64,000 nt of DNA from Virgibacillus salexigens (lineage in GTDB: Bacteria > Bacillota > Bacilli > Bacillales > Amphibacillaceae): assembly GCF_014905415.1 (NCBI RefSeq), contig NZ_BNEO01000003.1:1-64000 (forward strand), written 5' to 3'. The stretch's first letter is position 1; every line of letters starts with the position of its first letter. Positions 15,959-24,783 of the stretch are shown one piece after another. Position numbers and translations under genes: made by a program. Under the pieces are notes generated by a model. It ran no database searches and had not been told where the DNA came from. It saw only the letters and a program-made list of their open reading frames with translations.

Positions 15959-16035
15959 TAGCTTAAATTACCATAGATAATCTTTCAAAAAAAGAAGTAT
16001 ACAAGACAATTAATAATTATCTTGAGGTGTAAAAA

Positions 16036-17343
16036 ATGACAGAAACGAAAGAAAAACAACTACACTTAGGTGTTTTGCTGTATGGTTGTGGACACCATCA
16101 AGCTGCTTGGTTAATGCCTGACTCAAGCGTTGAACGTATTGGAGACATTTCTTATTATCAAACATTAGCACAGTTAGCGGAAAAAGGTTATTTTGATGCA
16201 GTATTCTTTGCTGATAATCAATCATTTCAAGGTAAAGATTCTAGTGATATGCCAGCATTTTGGTTTGATCCAGTAGTCAATTTAACCGCTATTTCTCAAG
16301 TGACAAATCATGTGGGATTAGTTTCAACAATTTCAAGTACTTTTTCTAATCCTTTCACAGCTTCACGACAATTATTAAGTTTAGATCATATTACAAAAGG
16401 ACGTGTTGGTTGGAATCTCGTTACGTCCATGACTGATTTAGAGGCGTTAAATCACAGTATGGAAGAACTACCTTCCCATGACAAACGCTATGAAAAGGCA
16501 GATGAATTTGCTGCTTTAATGAATAAGTTATTTCTTTCATGGGACAGCGGTGAGTTTCTTCATCATCGAGAAAAAAGAAAATTGATAAATCCTTCAAATA
16601 TTCAGCCTTTTAATCACGATGGTACCTATTTTAAAGTGTATGGTCCATCCACTACGCCAAAAAGTCCGCAAGGCAAACCAGTATCAATGCAAGCTGGGGC
16701 ATCAAAACAAGGCATTGCATTAGCCGCAAAATATGCCGATGCAGTCTATTCAGTGTCGTGGAACTTAAAGCAAGCAGAAAAATTTCGCGACAAATTAGTC
16801 GAACAAGTTAAACAAAGCCAAGACAGTAATAGACATATTAAAATATTTCCTGGCTTAGTAACCTATGTAGGTCATACTCATGAAGAAGCTTTAGCCAAAA
16901 AAGCAGCATTAGATGAGCAATTACCTCTTGAAACAGCCCTAAAGCGGTTGAGTTTCTTTATTCAGCAAGACTGCATGAATTGGGAGATTGATAAAGAAGT
17001 ACCTCAATTACCCCCAGTAGAAGAATTCACTGGTCCAGTTGGACGTTATGAAACAATACTAGAAATTATTAATGATACACAACCTACAGTAAGAGAATTA
17101 TTAGGATATCTTAATGCAGGCGGTGGACATCACACGCTGATAGGCACACCCGACGAAATTGTGGATCAGATGGAAGTCTGGTTTGAAGCTGGTGTGGCTG
17201 ACGGATTTAATCTTATGCCTCCTACATTACCCGGTAGTTTAGAAGATTTTGTTGAACTAATTGTTCCTGAAATGCAAAGAAGGGGTATTTTTAGAAGGAA
17301 ATATGAAGGTCACACCTTCCGTGAACATTTAGGATTAACATAA
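16036..17343 (+). CDS. LLM-class FMN-dependent monooxygenase (NtaA/SnaA/DszA type)
   Basis: The 435-residue protein matches the NtaA/SnaA/DszA branch of bacterial luciferase-like monooxygenases. Its features are YFDAVFFADNQ, GRVGWNLVTSM, the QAGASKQGIALAAKYADAVY flavin-binding region, and the LLGYLNAGGGHH and GTPDEIVDQM segments near the C-terminus. Such enzymes need reduced FMN from a separate reductase and attack S-heterocycles, chelators or similar compounds. It starts 77 bases after the SDR gene behind GAGGTG with no terminator seen between, so it is likely under the same TPP riboswitch. A role in oxidising a thiazole or pyrimidine thiamine breakdown product is inferred from regulation only. 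Confidence 0.88.
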   Translation: MTETKEKQLHLGVLLYGCGHHQAAWLMPDSSVERIGDISYYQTLAQLAEKGYFDAVFFADNQSFQGKDSSDMPAFWFDPVVNLTAISQVTNHVGLVSTISSTFSNPFTASRQLLSLDHITKGRVGWNLVTSMTDLEALNHSMEELPSHDKRYEKADEFAALMNKLFLSWDSGEFLHHREKRKLINPSNIQPFNHDGTYFKVYGPSTTPKSPQGKPVSMQAGASKQGIALAAKYADAVYSVSWNLKQAEKFRDKLVEQVKQSQDSNRHIKIFPGLVTYVGHTHEEALAKKAALDEQLPLETALKRLSFFIQQDCMNWEIDKEVPQLPPVEEFTGPVGRYETILEIINDTQPTVRELLGYLNAGGGHHTLIGTPDEIVDQMEVWFEAGVADGFNLMPPTLPGSLEDFVELIVPEMQRRGIFRRKYEGHTFREHLGLT

Positions 17344-17386
17344 TAAATTATTATAAAATGACTGTACTAGTTGAAGAGGTAAGATG

Positions 17387-17529
17387 TCACAATAATATTT
17401 TTTTCGAGGATTTCCGTAAAGATTCTGATATTTTTTCGGAAGCATCCTTTTTCATTTTATCGGTAAGATACGTATAAACTTTCATAGTCGTATCAATGTC
17501 CTCATGGCAATAAGCCTGTTCATACGAAT
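17387..17529 (-). pseudogene. C-terminal fragment of a tyrosine recombinase (phage-type integrase)
   Basis: On the minus strand the frame reads HEDIDTTMKVYTYLTDKMKK, the motif of the C-terminal end of Int-family recombinases, which includes the nucleophile tyrosine in TTMKVYTYLTD. It continues to a TGA at 17387-17389. About 45 codons remain and there is no start. It is a relic of an integrated element. No matching attachment site was recognised. Confidence 0.65.
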
Positions 17530-17548
17530 TGATCTAGTTTTTTGTTAC

Positions 17549-17584
17549 AAAAAGGCATTTGTTGGTAAAAACAGGTGCCTTTTT
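17549..17584. terminator. Intrinsic terminator, probably bidirectional
   Basis: AAAAAGGCA (17549-17557) and TGCCTTTTT (17576-17584) pair around an 18-base region. The A and T runs make it usable from either strand, including for the LLM operon. Confidence 0.65.
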
Positions 17585-17689
17585 ATCTAGTAAAATAATC
17601 AAGTTAGTAGTATAATCCTATTAAGAGAATAGTAAATTAATTTATGGAAATAATTTCATATTGTGAAACATATTCTCGCTCAAAAACTA

Positions 17690-18008
17690 ATTGCAATTAA
17701 AAAAGAACGCCTTTTAACTGGCGTCCTGTTCCTCTTTGTCTTAGCATTAACTTTTTCACTTCTGTTGTGTTCTCGTTTGTACTCTTTAAGTATCCCAATG
17801 CTTTGGCTAGATAGCAACTTTCTTAGTATTACCTCGTTTACAATAAATACGATAAAACCTACAATTACGAAAATATACGCTACAAACAAAGGTGTTGAAG
17901 ATAGTGATACAGTAAGATTCGAAACATACCAATAGCAAAAATAAGCAAACTATATACAAATGTAATAACTGTTCGAGTTTTATTTTTTAATTTCAACTTT
18001 CAACTTCA
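17690..18008 (-). pseudogene. Degraded two-helix membrane protein
   Basis: On the minus strand one frame gives RTVITFVYSLLIFAIGM and another gives FVAYIFVIVGFIVFIVNEV followed by a basic tail. Together they look like one small membrane protein split by frameshifts. A hairpin with GAACGCC/GGCGTCC and a T-run on the minus strand (about 17698-17726) lies within the reading frame at its 3' end, so the original stop has probably been lost. Family not recognised. Confidence 0.35.
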
Positions 18009-18151
18009 TAAGAGTGGCAAATACATTACTATTGTTATAGTATATACCTTGATTTTCAAAAATCTGGACCTAATTAGAAGGACTCACTACTCGCTTAATA
18101 CGAATGCTTCAGAAGTCTCGATTTCAAGACTGAGTTATACTCGTTTCAATT

Positions 18152-18685
18152 TTAATCAAATAAGATGCTTTCAATAAATTCAGATTCATTTTTATAAATC
18201 TTGTACATAAAGTACATCAATACTGTTACAGCAAAGTGGATAGTTGATTCAAGAATATTATCTTCAAAGAGTATGGTTGTTCTAAATGTGAGGTCGCTTG
18301 TTTTTAGGGTAGCGATATGTATTTTGTCTAGTTTCACTTCAATCTCTTTGCTCCAATTTTCTTCAATTTGTATATCTTGACCGTTGATATCGCCCTTGAC
18401 ACAAAAATAAAGGAGGCTATTACCTGGTTTATCTTTAAAAAGGTAGGTCTCCTTCTCTGTTTTTATGACATATGTGGCAAAAAGAAAATTTCTGATACCG
18501 CGTTTTTTTATCCCCATTCTGACTGTGAGACCATTTGTATTGGTAAATGAAAATACATGTCCTTTTTCACATCCGGAAATATCTGCTTTTTCAATTACCC
18601 CAATAATCTCTTTTTCTTCATTTTCCAATGCAATAGCCTTTTCTTTTTTCATGTATAAAACATCATTGAATTGGTATTGTTTCAA
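18152..18685 (-). CDS. Tubby C-terminal-like (LURP-one-related) protein
   Basis: The 177-residue soluble beta-rich protein has the pattern of tubby C-terminal-like proteins in Firmicutes: an N-terminal YQFNDVLYMKKEKAIALENE, alternating strands, and a hydrophobic C-terminal helix (TIHFAVTVLMYFMYKIYK). It starts at TTG 18685, two bases after the stop of the CPBP protease gene, with AAGGAACG as ribosome site, so the two form an operon. The function is unknown. A membrane-associated or lipid-linked role is only suggested by the fold. Confidence 0.6.
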   Translation of the reverse strand: MKQYQFNDVLYMKKEKAIALENEEKEIIGVIEKADISGCEKGHVFSFTNTNGLTVRMGIKKRGIRNFLFATYVIKTEKETYLFKDKPGNSLLYFCVKGDINGQDIQIEENWSKEIEVKLDKIHIATLKTSDLTFRTTILFEDNILESTIHFAVTVLMYFMYKIYKNESEFIESILFD

Positions 18686-18687
18686 TT

Positions 18688-19554
18688 TTATCGTTCCTTA
18701 TTTTCAGACTTATTTTTTCTTTTGTCAATGATTAACAATACGGACAACGCCACAATACTAAATACTACGATAAATAGAAACGACAAGTATAGTGTCATGA
18801 ATCCTCCAAACATCTCATCAAACTTTAGAATAGCGACATCTGGTTCATACACACCTCCCATGGAAATATATCTAGCTACTTCAAGGTAAACAATATGGAA
18901 GATAATGCTCATCCATATTGTTCCTGTATATTTTTTATATAGCTGTAAAGCAATCCCAAAAGTGAAGAGCAATATAAAGTAATCTATAGTTAGCGCAAAT
19001 GGTTCACTAAAGAATATGGACTCCAATGACATCACCGTAATCGGCACACAGATGAAGATGAATGATTGCAAAACCAATGAGGTGATAAAGCGATACTTCT
19101 TATGCAACTCTTCGAATATTAGTCCACGGATAAAGATTTCTTCTGGAAATGCCTCATACATAAATGCTGTCACGGAATTGATTAAAATAGAAATGATCAC
19201 ACTTGCTGTCAGGTTCAAACTGACATTTTCTATGCCACCAAATAAATAAGCTGTTAAAATTCCTGATAAGAGTAAAGTAAAAGGCAATGCAATTCCGACG
19301 ATCAACTTAGATAATGAATTTACACCCTTTACCCCAATATTTATGAATATGTTTGGACTTGTTCTTTTAAGTACAAAAAGTAAAACAAGTGTCAACCCAG
19401 TAAAAATCACTCCTTGTAGGAGCATGGCTATTTGTCGATCCATATCTTGAGTTTCTATCAAATACCTTCCGACATTCCCCGATACAAAGAGAAATAGTGA
19501 TACGAGTACAAAGTACAAAATCAACCGGCTCATCCTGAATTTCGAAGAACTCAA
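18688..19554 (-). CDS. CPBP-family intramembrane metalloprotease
   Basis: This 288-residue protein has about eight hydrophobic segments. It carries the CPBP (CAAX protease/bacteriocin-processing, Abi) motif EAFPEEIFIRGLIFEEL with the paired glutamates and arginine, and a later conserved His in IIFHIVYLEVARY. TTG 19554 is chosen as start because AGGAG lies 7 bases upstream. In bacteria the family includes bacteriocin immunity proteins and processing proteases. No bacteriocin precursor is seen nearby. Confidence 0.85.
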   Translation of the reverse strand: MSSSKFRMSRLILYFVLVSLFLFVSGNVGRYLIETQDMDRQIAMLLQGVIFTGLTLVLLFVLKRTSPNIFINIGVKGVNSLSKLIVGIALPFTLLLSGILTAYLFGGIENVSLNLTASVIISILINSVTAFMYEAFPEEIFIRGLIFEELHKKYRFITSLVLQSFIFICVPITVMSLESIFFSEPFALTIDYFILLFTFGIALQLYKKYTGTIWMSIIFHIVYLEVARYISMGGVYEPDVAILKFDEMFGGFMTLYLSFLFIVVFSIVALSVLLIIDKRKNKSENKER

Positions 19555-19692
19555 TTAAAGGCTCCTTTTTTATTAGTGTAGTAACGTTATAAATTACGTA
19601 TCAACCAAGTCTATAGTTTCAATTTTCTTGAAATTAGTGATAAAACCCTACTATCGACATCTAATGTTGGAAATCGATTTACTAAACCTTTT

Positions 19693-19752
19693 TCAATTAA
19701 ATGGCCCTTTTAATGAATAAGGGCACATTCACTTCCTCCAGAAATGCGCTCG
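19693..19752 (-). repeat. Dispersed imperfect-hairpin repeat, copy 7 (minus sense)
   Basis: Read on the minus strand: GAGCGCATTTCTGGAGGAAG, GAATGTGCCCTTATTCATTA, then AAAGGGCCATTTAATTGAA. It begins 6 bases behind the stop of the small minus-strand gene, so the sense again follows the gene. Confidence 0.5.
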
Positions 19753-19757
19753 TTTGA

Positions 19758-19919
19758 TTAACTATTGTTATGCGTGTTATAAATAACCATTGCACCCATA
19801 TAAAATATAGAGGAGGAAAATTTAATATCCACTACTTCTAAAGGGTTGTCTTCCAAAAACCTATTTACTTTTTTGCTTAAACCTTGTTCAGTAAATCCAG
19901 TAAATGTTTCTATTTTCAA
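19758..19919 (-). CDS. Small conserved-looking protein, Cse60-like
   Basis: A 53-residue ORF starts at TTG 19919 behind GGGGGGATG and ends at TAA 19758-19760. The sequence begins KIETFTGFTEQGLSKKVNRF and contains NPLEVVDIKFSSSIFYM. This resembles in layout the small sporulation protein Cse60 and related helix-strand proteins. Composition is clearly protein-like. Assignment to the family is by resemblance only. Confidence 0.5.
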   Translation of the reverse strand: MKIETFTGFTEQGLSKKVNRFLEDNPLEVVDIKFSSSIFYMGAMVIYNTHNNS

Positions 19920-20005
19920 CTTACATCCCCCCAAATATAGCTTTATTTCACAATCTGACTTGATTCAGGCATAATGTTTGTTCAACAACTGCGCCCTATT
20001 CTGGA

Positions 20006-20539
20006 TTATCGTAGATCAAGGGCATAGAATATAGTGTCGTATCGATCTTTGCCGACTGCTACAAAGCGAGGCAATCGACCATACTCTGTGAAACCTAGTG
20101 ATTTATACAATTTGGCAGCTCGTTCATTGTCACAACGGAAGTCAAGGGTTAGAACTTCAATCCCAGTATTGACAGCAGTAGAAATTAATTGATTCATAAT
20201 TCTGTGCCCTAAACCAAGACCTTGATATTGTGGATCGATTGCCACTTTTTCTATGTCGGCATGGGGATAATGAGTCGGACGACTGTAGCGTCTCCAGTAC
20301 CCAATACCTGCAAGATCTTGATCGACCCAGATGGCAATTAGGCATGCATCACTATTTTCACTTGCAATGGCCAATTCCCTAATGAGGCCAGTCACCTCTT
20401 TAGTTGAAGGTGGATCAACCCACCCAATTGCCGCGCCGTTTAAAACGAGTTCCTGTAATAAATGCGTTGTTTTTTTTAAAAACGATAAGTCTTCTGTGTC
20501 TCCGATATCTACTGTACGTAACACAATAGACTCCTCCAT
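20006..20539 (-). CDS. GNAT acetyltransferase
   Basis: The 177-residue GNAT protein has IEKVAIDPQYQGLGLGHRIM (acetyl-CoA loop) and CDNERAAKLYKSLGFTEYGR. ATG 20539 is preferred over an ATG at 20626 because GGGGGAATCTG directly precedes it. The upstream extension lacks family similarity. The substrate is unknown. A partial repeat copy (GAATAGGGCGCAGTTGTTGAA on the minus strand, about 19984-20004) lies right behind the stop. Confidence 0.82.
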   Translation of the reverse strand: MEESIVLRTVDIGDTEDLSFLKKTTHLLQELVLNGAAIGWVDPPSTKEVTGLIRELAIASENSDACLIAIWVDQDLAGIGYWRRYSRPTHYPHADIEKVAIDPQYQGLGLGHRIMNQLISTAVNTGIEVLTLDFRCDNERAAKLYKSLGFTEYGRLPRFVAVGKDRYDTIFYALDLR

Positions 20540-21048
20540 CAGATTCCCCCTATCTGTTTCGTAATCTCTAAAAATGTATTCCATAATCTGGTCCTTGTTT
20601 CGTAATTTCATCATCAGAATGGCCAAACTCTTCCTTATCCTTTCTATACTTACACCGGTTTCTGATAAATGGAAGTATGTATGTGAATGCGGTCAGGTGT
20701 CAGGGTTTAAATTAAATTTAGCTATTTTTCAACTGAGTATTGGAACAGCATAAAAGAAAATTGGGAAACAGGAAAAAAGTATATGCTAATAGTGATATTA
20801 AAGTCTCTACATATACAAACATCGATACAGTTGGGACACCTGACAGAGTTAAAACTAAAGTGTTTTTGGGAGCATATTTGTTAAATAATTATTAACAATA
20901 TGCTCTTGTTTTTGGAAACTATGATCTATTGTTAGGATGTGAAATTCCCGTTAGCTTTTGAACCTCGTTATATTAAGTCTTCTAAGAAAGCTTTATTTAT
21001 TACATGCCTTAAAGTACAACCTAGCGATATAACACAATGTTTAATACC
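20540..21048. other. Intergenic region with a C-terminal gene fragment and terminator
   Basis: On the plus strand a start-less frame ending at TAA 20893-20895 gives a protein-like tail (VSTYTNIDTVGTPDRVKTKV and AYLLNNY). A hairpin GAGCATATT (20870-20878) / AATATGCTC (20897-20905) with TTGTTTTT follows, overlapping its end. GTCAGGTGTC at about 20691 and GACACCTGAC at about 20835 form a distant inverted repeat. These look like traces of a deleted gene. Confidence 0.35.
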
Positions 21049-21186
21049 TTAGTCATCAATTTTCTCTTCTTGGCAGGAAAAGCAAATAAGCTTATGGTTA
21101 CTTTGAATAATTCCATCTAAAAAACCACTTCGGCAGTAAATTTTATCACCGCATAAATCACATTTACCAATATACTCTTTTTCCAT
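21049..21186 (-). CDS. Small zinc-ribbon protein (two CxxC)
   Basis: The 45-residue protein starts at ATG 21186 behind AAGGAGG. CDLCGDKIYC gives the first CxxC knuckle and LICFSCQEE the second, with about 20 residues between. The spacing resembles anti-sigma-type Gin/CsfB zinc fingers, but the similarity is too weak to assign. The TDT transporter gene ends 11 bases upstream of its start, so they are co-transcribed. Confidence 0.65.
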   Translation of the reverse strand: MEKEYIGKCDLCGDKIYCRSGFLDGIIQSNHKLICFSCQEEKIDD

Positions 21187-21196
21187 AAAAACCTCC

Positions 21197-22222
21197 TTAT
21201 ATGCTTGCTTTTTCTGTAATTTTATTTCTGTCAATAAAATATGAACGAAACCATATTCCAATTTCAATAACTAATATTAACAATACGGTCCAATTCCAAA
21301 AACTTAATATAATCTCATGCAACGATTCCAAGGTACTTTTATAATCAATATTACTGTGAATCTTGAAAGTAAATGCATAAAACATACCAAAGGTAAAATT
21401 CCTTGACCATTGGCTAACATTATATGTGAATATTCCTTTTTTCCAACCAAGATTAGAGACTCTTTTAATTCCTCTTACTATCTCTATACTTTCTACCAAT
21501 AGAAATAAAATGAATACCAATAACCAGAATATTAAAATAAGGTCTGCTGATAGAAGATGAGAGGAGACAATTGCTAATCCAGTAATAGATAACGCTCCGT
21601 GTATAATACAATTAGTATTGGTCCAATCATCTAAAAGTGACCAGTTATTCCTGCTGTATCGAAAAATAATTAAGAGTATACCTAATCCATAAAATAATAA
21701 TCCTATCATGATTATTATTTTAATTAATTTAATTGGTATTTGTTGAAAGAAAGGTAACCATGAAAGCACCATTGATTGTGTGGCTACAGTAGAAAGTAAA
21801 ATAATGCCGTGAACAGGATATTTTTGTGACTTTTTATAAAGTCGTTTAAAATTATATAAACAAATTAAAAGGAAACCTAACCATAATAAAGTATTTACAC
21901 AAACAATTCCTTGAACAAATCTATGGAATTCAGGAAGATATTTCATAATTACATTGCTTAATACAGAAATACCTGCAATCCAGGTTCCTATTACAAAAGA
22001 ATTGACGGGATTAATCAACAAACTAATTAGAAAATCTTTATGAAAAAGTTGTATTGTAATTAATGTATAGATTAACATCCCGATATACAAAAAAATAAAA
22101 ACGAAAAATAATTTTATGTTCTCTAGAAACGGAAAAGCGTCTATAGTGACGAAAAGAAAAATACCTAGGGCCATTATAATGGCTCCAGAGGAAGGATTTA
22201 TAATAATATTTTTAGAAGCCAT
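21197..22222 (-). CDS. TDT/SLAC1-family (TehA-like) membrane transporter
   Basis: The 341-residue protein has ten hydrophobic segments. INPSSGAIIMALGIFLF opens it, and the late segment SQWSRNFTFGMFYAFTFKI matches the tellurite-resistance/dicarboxylate transporter (voltage-dependent anion channel) family. ATG 22222. Possible substrates include dicarboxylates, sulfite or other anions, and the sequence does not decide. It precedes a small zinc-ribbon gene in the same operon. Confidence 0.7.
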   Translation of the reverse strand: MASKNIIINPSSGAIIMALGIFLFVTIDAFPFLENIKLFFVFIFLYIGMLIYTLITIQLFHKDFLISLLINPVNSFVIGTWIAGISVLSNVIMKYLPEFHRFVQGIVCVNTLLWLGFLLICLYNFKRLYKKSQKYPVHGIILLSTVATQSMVLSWLPFFQQIPIKLIKIIIMIGLLFYGLGILLIIFRYSRNNWSLLDDWTNTNCIIHGALSITGLAIVSSHLLSADLILIFWLLVFILFLLVESIEIVRGIKRVSNLGWKKGIFTYNVSQWSRNFTFGMFYAFTFKIHSNIDYKSTLESLHEIILSFWNWTVLLILVIEIGIWFRSYFIDRNKITEKASI

Positions 22223-22330
22223 TTTATTTCACCTATTCTAATCTTATGCATCTAATAGTAACGCTAGCTGGTTAATAACTCAACAATGATTTAGATACAA
22301 TTAATTTTTCTTTTATCGGATGTAAATGTA

Positions 22331-22364
22331 GAAAAATAAAAGCCCCCTTTGATAAGAAGGGGGC
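22331..22364 (-). terminator. Terminator for the minus-strand RDD gene
   Basis: GCCCCCTT (22342-22349) and AAGGGGGC (22357-22364) form an 8-bp GC-rich stem. On the minus strand it is followed by TTTTATTTTTC. Confidence 0.85.
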
Positions 22365-22423
22365 GGATAAAATATGAGCTCAATTGAAATATCATCATAC
22401 TACATATTTACGCTCGACTTTAA

Positions 22424-23149
22424 TTAATAATCCTTAACCTCAAACTCCGTTCCTTCCATATAACGCTTCATAACTTGATTAGTCATATCCTTCAATTGCT
22501 CAGAAGGATATTCAATCACACCACTATTACCTCTGCTATTCCAGCGATAAGTAGTTTTTCGTCCGATTGTTGAGGATTCAGTTTTTTAAAAGGCAGATGT
22601 ATCTAGTGACTCTGCTTGCCCTTTCGTACTTAAACGATAGTCTTTCACTTCCGTACCTGCGAACCAGTCATAGACATTTTTTCTTTTTTTATTAGTAAGA
22701 GGAATTATTAGATATAATAATATTACAAGATTGACAGCATTAAGGACCATAAGAATAGTGATTTCAGAAAAGTCTGTTGGAAGCATTAATCGCCATATGC
22801 CAAAGTGAGCAACCTCCCATGGAAGAAACTTGATAGCTGTTCGAAAAGCTGAGCGACCGATTCCAATACGCTGTCCGAAACTATCAACAACACGAATGCC
22901 CATTTTTCTCTTCCCTAATGTTCCCTGCCATTTAGAACATTCACATACAATAAAATAAAGCGAAGCTGGCAACGTAATCAAAAGGAAACCTGTCAGTTCA
23001 GCTGTTACTGGAGAGCTTGAAAATAGGTGGCTAATATATGACCTGAAAACGAAAGAAATGGTACCTAGAACAAATATACCGTATATTAAGATAACGAGAT
23101 AATCTAATAAAAAAGCGTAAATGCGGATTTTAAATGACGCATAAGGCAT
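22424..23149 (-). CDS. RDD-family membrane protein, with in-frame stop before a C-terminal extension
   Basis: The 187-residue part (ATG 23149 to TAA 22586-22588) is a typical RDD protein. FKIRIYAFLLDYLVILIYG carries the first Arg and Asp, and QGTLGKRKMGIRVVDSFGQ the second motif, with four hydrophobic helices. The same frame continues without interruption after the TAA for 53 more codons (NRGNSGVIEYPSEQLKDM-like segment and MEGTEFEVKDY) to TAA 22424-22426, directly before the terminator. The extension has no start codon. It therefore looks like either a nonsense mutation in a 241-residue protein or the remains of a fused gene. Function of RDD proteins: membrane transport or unknown. Confidence 0.6.
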
Positions 23150-23221
23150 ATTGAATCGGCTCCTCTATTTCGTTTTAAAAATCTCTCAAACAACTCATCT
23201 CTATACATTACTATTAAAGCC

Positions 23222-23263
23222 TTAAAAAATATTGCCTAAGAAATGGTCCAATAATACTTAGGC
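23222..23263 (-). terminator. Terminator of the VOC-AlkC-TetR operon
   Basis: GCCTAAG (23234-23240) and CTTAGGC (23257-23263) pair, and on the minus strand the stem is followed by AATATTTTTT. It lies about 140 bases after the TetR stop. Confidence 0.65.
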
Positions 23264-23406
23264 GTTGACGCAACTTTATTTCAACCAATGATCTGGTTTT
23301 TCTAAGAAGTTTGGTATTTTCGTATGGATATTTTCTTAGCTGCAAAATAAATTGCGTATGGGCTATATGTCTTTATGAATACTGGAGTAAGGTCATTAAG
23401 ATGCAG

Positions 23407-23994
23407 TTAGTTCGTCTGTTTAAGTCCTTCGAAATACACATCTAACACGTGCATCGCTTCATCAATTGAATCAAAGGAACCTTTCTCGGCGATCCATAAT
23501 GCGCTTTCGTTCATGGCCCCTGATAAAGAATGGGTCAGTGATTCTACCGACAGAGACAGAAAACAACCGTTCTTCTGCATTTGTTCAAGCTGATTGTATA
23601 GAAGTCTCATTGAATGATTGGCATCTAATTGTCGCCAACGATTCCAACCGATGACCACAGGACCATCAATGAGAATTATCTGTTTATGGTCAGGCTCAAT
23701 TGCAGACGTGATAAATGCTCGACAACCAAGTGACAGCTGTTCCCATTGATCTGAACTCTTGCTTGCCTGCTGCTCGATATTTTGAGCAATCTGCTTCTGA
23801 ATGGATTCAATAACGGCGAAAAAGAGTCCTTCTTTATTCTTAAAGTGATGATACAATGCACCACGCGTCAGACCTGAATCTTTCACAATATCTTCGAGTG
23901 CTGTTTTTGCATATCCATATTTTGCAAAATGTTGTTTCCCTGTTTGGAGGAGTAATTGTATTGTTTCTCCCGCTTCAGCTTTTGTCTTCTTCAT
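23407..23994 (-). CDS. TetR-family repressor
   Basis: The 195-residue protein has the N-terminal HTH (KTALEDIVKDSGLTRGALYHHFKNKEGLF) of TetR regulators and a ligand domain of about 140 residues. It is the last gene of a three-gene operon (VOC protein, AlkC-like protein, TetR), starting 3 bases after the AlkC-like stop. It probably represses this operon through the perfect palindrome at 25236-25256. The inducer is unknown. Confidence 0.88.
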   Translation of the reverse strand: MKKTKAEAGETIQLLLQTGKQHFAKYGYAKTALEDIVKDSGLTRGALYHHFKNKEGLFFAVIESIQKQIAQNIEQQASKSSDQWEQLSLGCRAFITSAIEPDHKQIILIDGPVVIGWNRWRQLDANHSMRLLYNQLEQMQKNGCFLSLSVESLTHSLSGAMNESALWIAEKGSFDSIDEAMHVLDVYFEGLKQTN

Positions 23995-23997
23995 TTA

Positions 23998-24783
23998 TTA
24001 TTCACCAACCCTGTGCATAAATGCAAGAGCATCTTGGTCATTGACTTTTATCAATGAACGTAGTCCATGCTTTACTGTCCAATTGATGTTTTTCCCATGC
24101 AGCTTATGCATCTTTTTTATCCATTCTATTGTTTCCTCTTTATACGTTTTTGACAAGTCATTCAGGTGATTTCCAACAGATTTTTGAACATACTTGGAAT
24201 GATCGGTTATCAATGGCTCGAGCAAAGAAAGATTCATATACGGATCGCCGCAAAGCACGTCGATTCGTTTTGCCCAAGGTAGACGAGGACGTGTTCCCTC
24301 ACTAACGAGTCGACGTACATGTGCATTCTCATCGATCGCCCATATACGAAGTTTCTCTAACATTTCTTGTTCATAATGCAGTAAGTAGGGGCGAATCGCA
24401 TATTCGGACGTATGACGTTTCGTAATTTCATACAAGGCGTCCATCGATACATCAAAGTCATTCAATCCATACACTTCAACGTAATGAGCAATTGGCATTA
24501 AAAAATAACCATTTGCAAACATTCCTTGTTCTGTTTTGTTTTCTGGCCCAAGCATTTGTTTCAAAATTCCAATCGCATCAACGTAAGGTAAGCCGAGCGC
24601 TTTGTGCAATTCTTTAGAGATGACGGCTACCCTTTCTTTTAGCTCCAATTCTTTGACGAGGTTATTCACGCCCTTAATAAAGGAATTACGAGGGAATTCC
24701 GGATAAATAAGGGATATTTGATGCCCAAAGAATTGCGCTAATTCTCCGTCAAAATAATACTTCAATGGAATGTAACTGCTCAT
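23998..24783 (-). CDS. DNA alkylation repair protein, AlkC-like
   Basis: The 261-residue helical-repeat protein has [35 protein letters not shown] and [13 protein letters not shown]. These are signatures of the AlkC/AlkD-type HEAT-like glycosylases that excise alkylated bases such as 3-methyladenine and 3-methylcytosine. It overlaps the VOC gene by 4 bases, so the two are translationally coupled. A TetR gene follows. Whether the enzyme is active cannot be told without an alignment of the catalytic residues. Confidence 0.75.
   Translation of the reverse strand: MSSYIPLKYYFDGELAQFFGHQISLIYPEFPRNSFIKGVNNLVKELELKERVAVISKELHKALGLPYVDAIGILKQMLGPENKTEQGMFANGYFLMPIAHYVEVYGLNDFDVSMDALYEITKRHTSEYAIRPYLLHYEQEMLEKLRIWAIDENAHVRRLVSEGTRPRLPWAKRIDVLCGDPYMNLSLLEPLITDHSKYVQKSVGNHLNDLSKTYKEETIEWIKKMHKLHGKNINWTVKHGLRSLIKVNDQDALAFMHRVGE

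Larger units (their letters stand above)
17344..17679. other. Region with integrase remnant and terminator
   Basis: After the LLM gene this stretch contains the tyrosine-integrase remnant and a terminator (both listed separately). Nothing else is recognisable. Confidence 0.5.

Noticed and set aside
17663-17935. 90-codon plus-strand ORF
   Set aside because: It starts at a GTG without ribosome site and lies opposite the minus-strand remnant and its hairpin.
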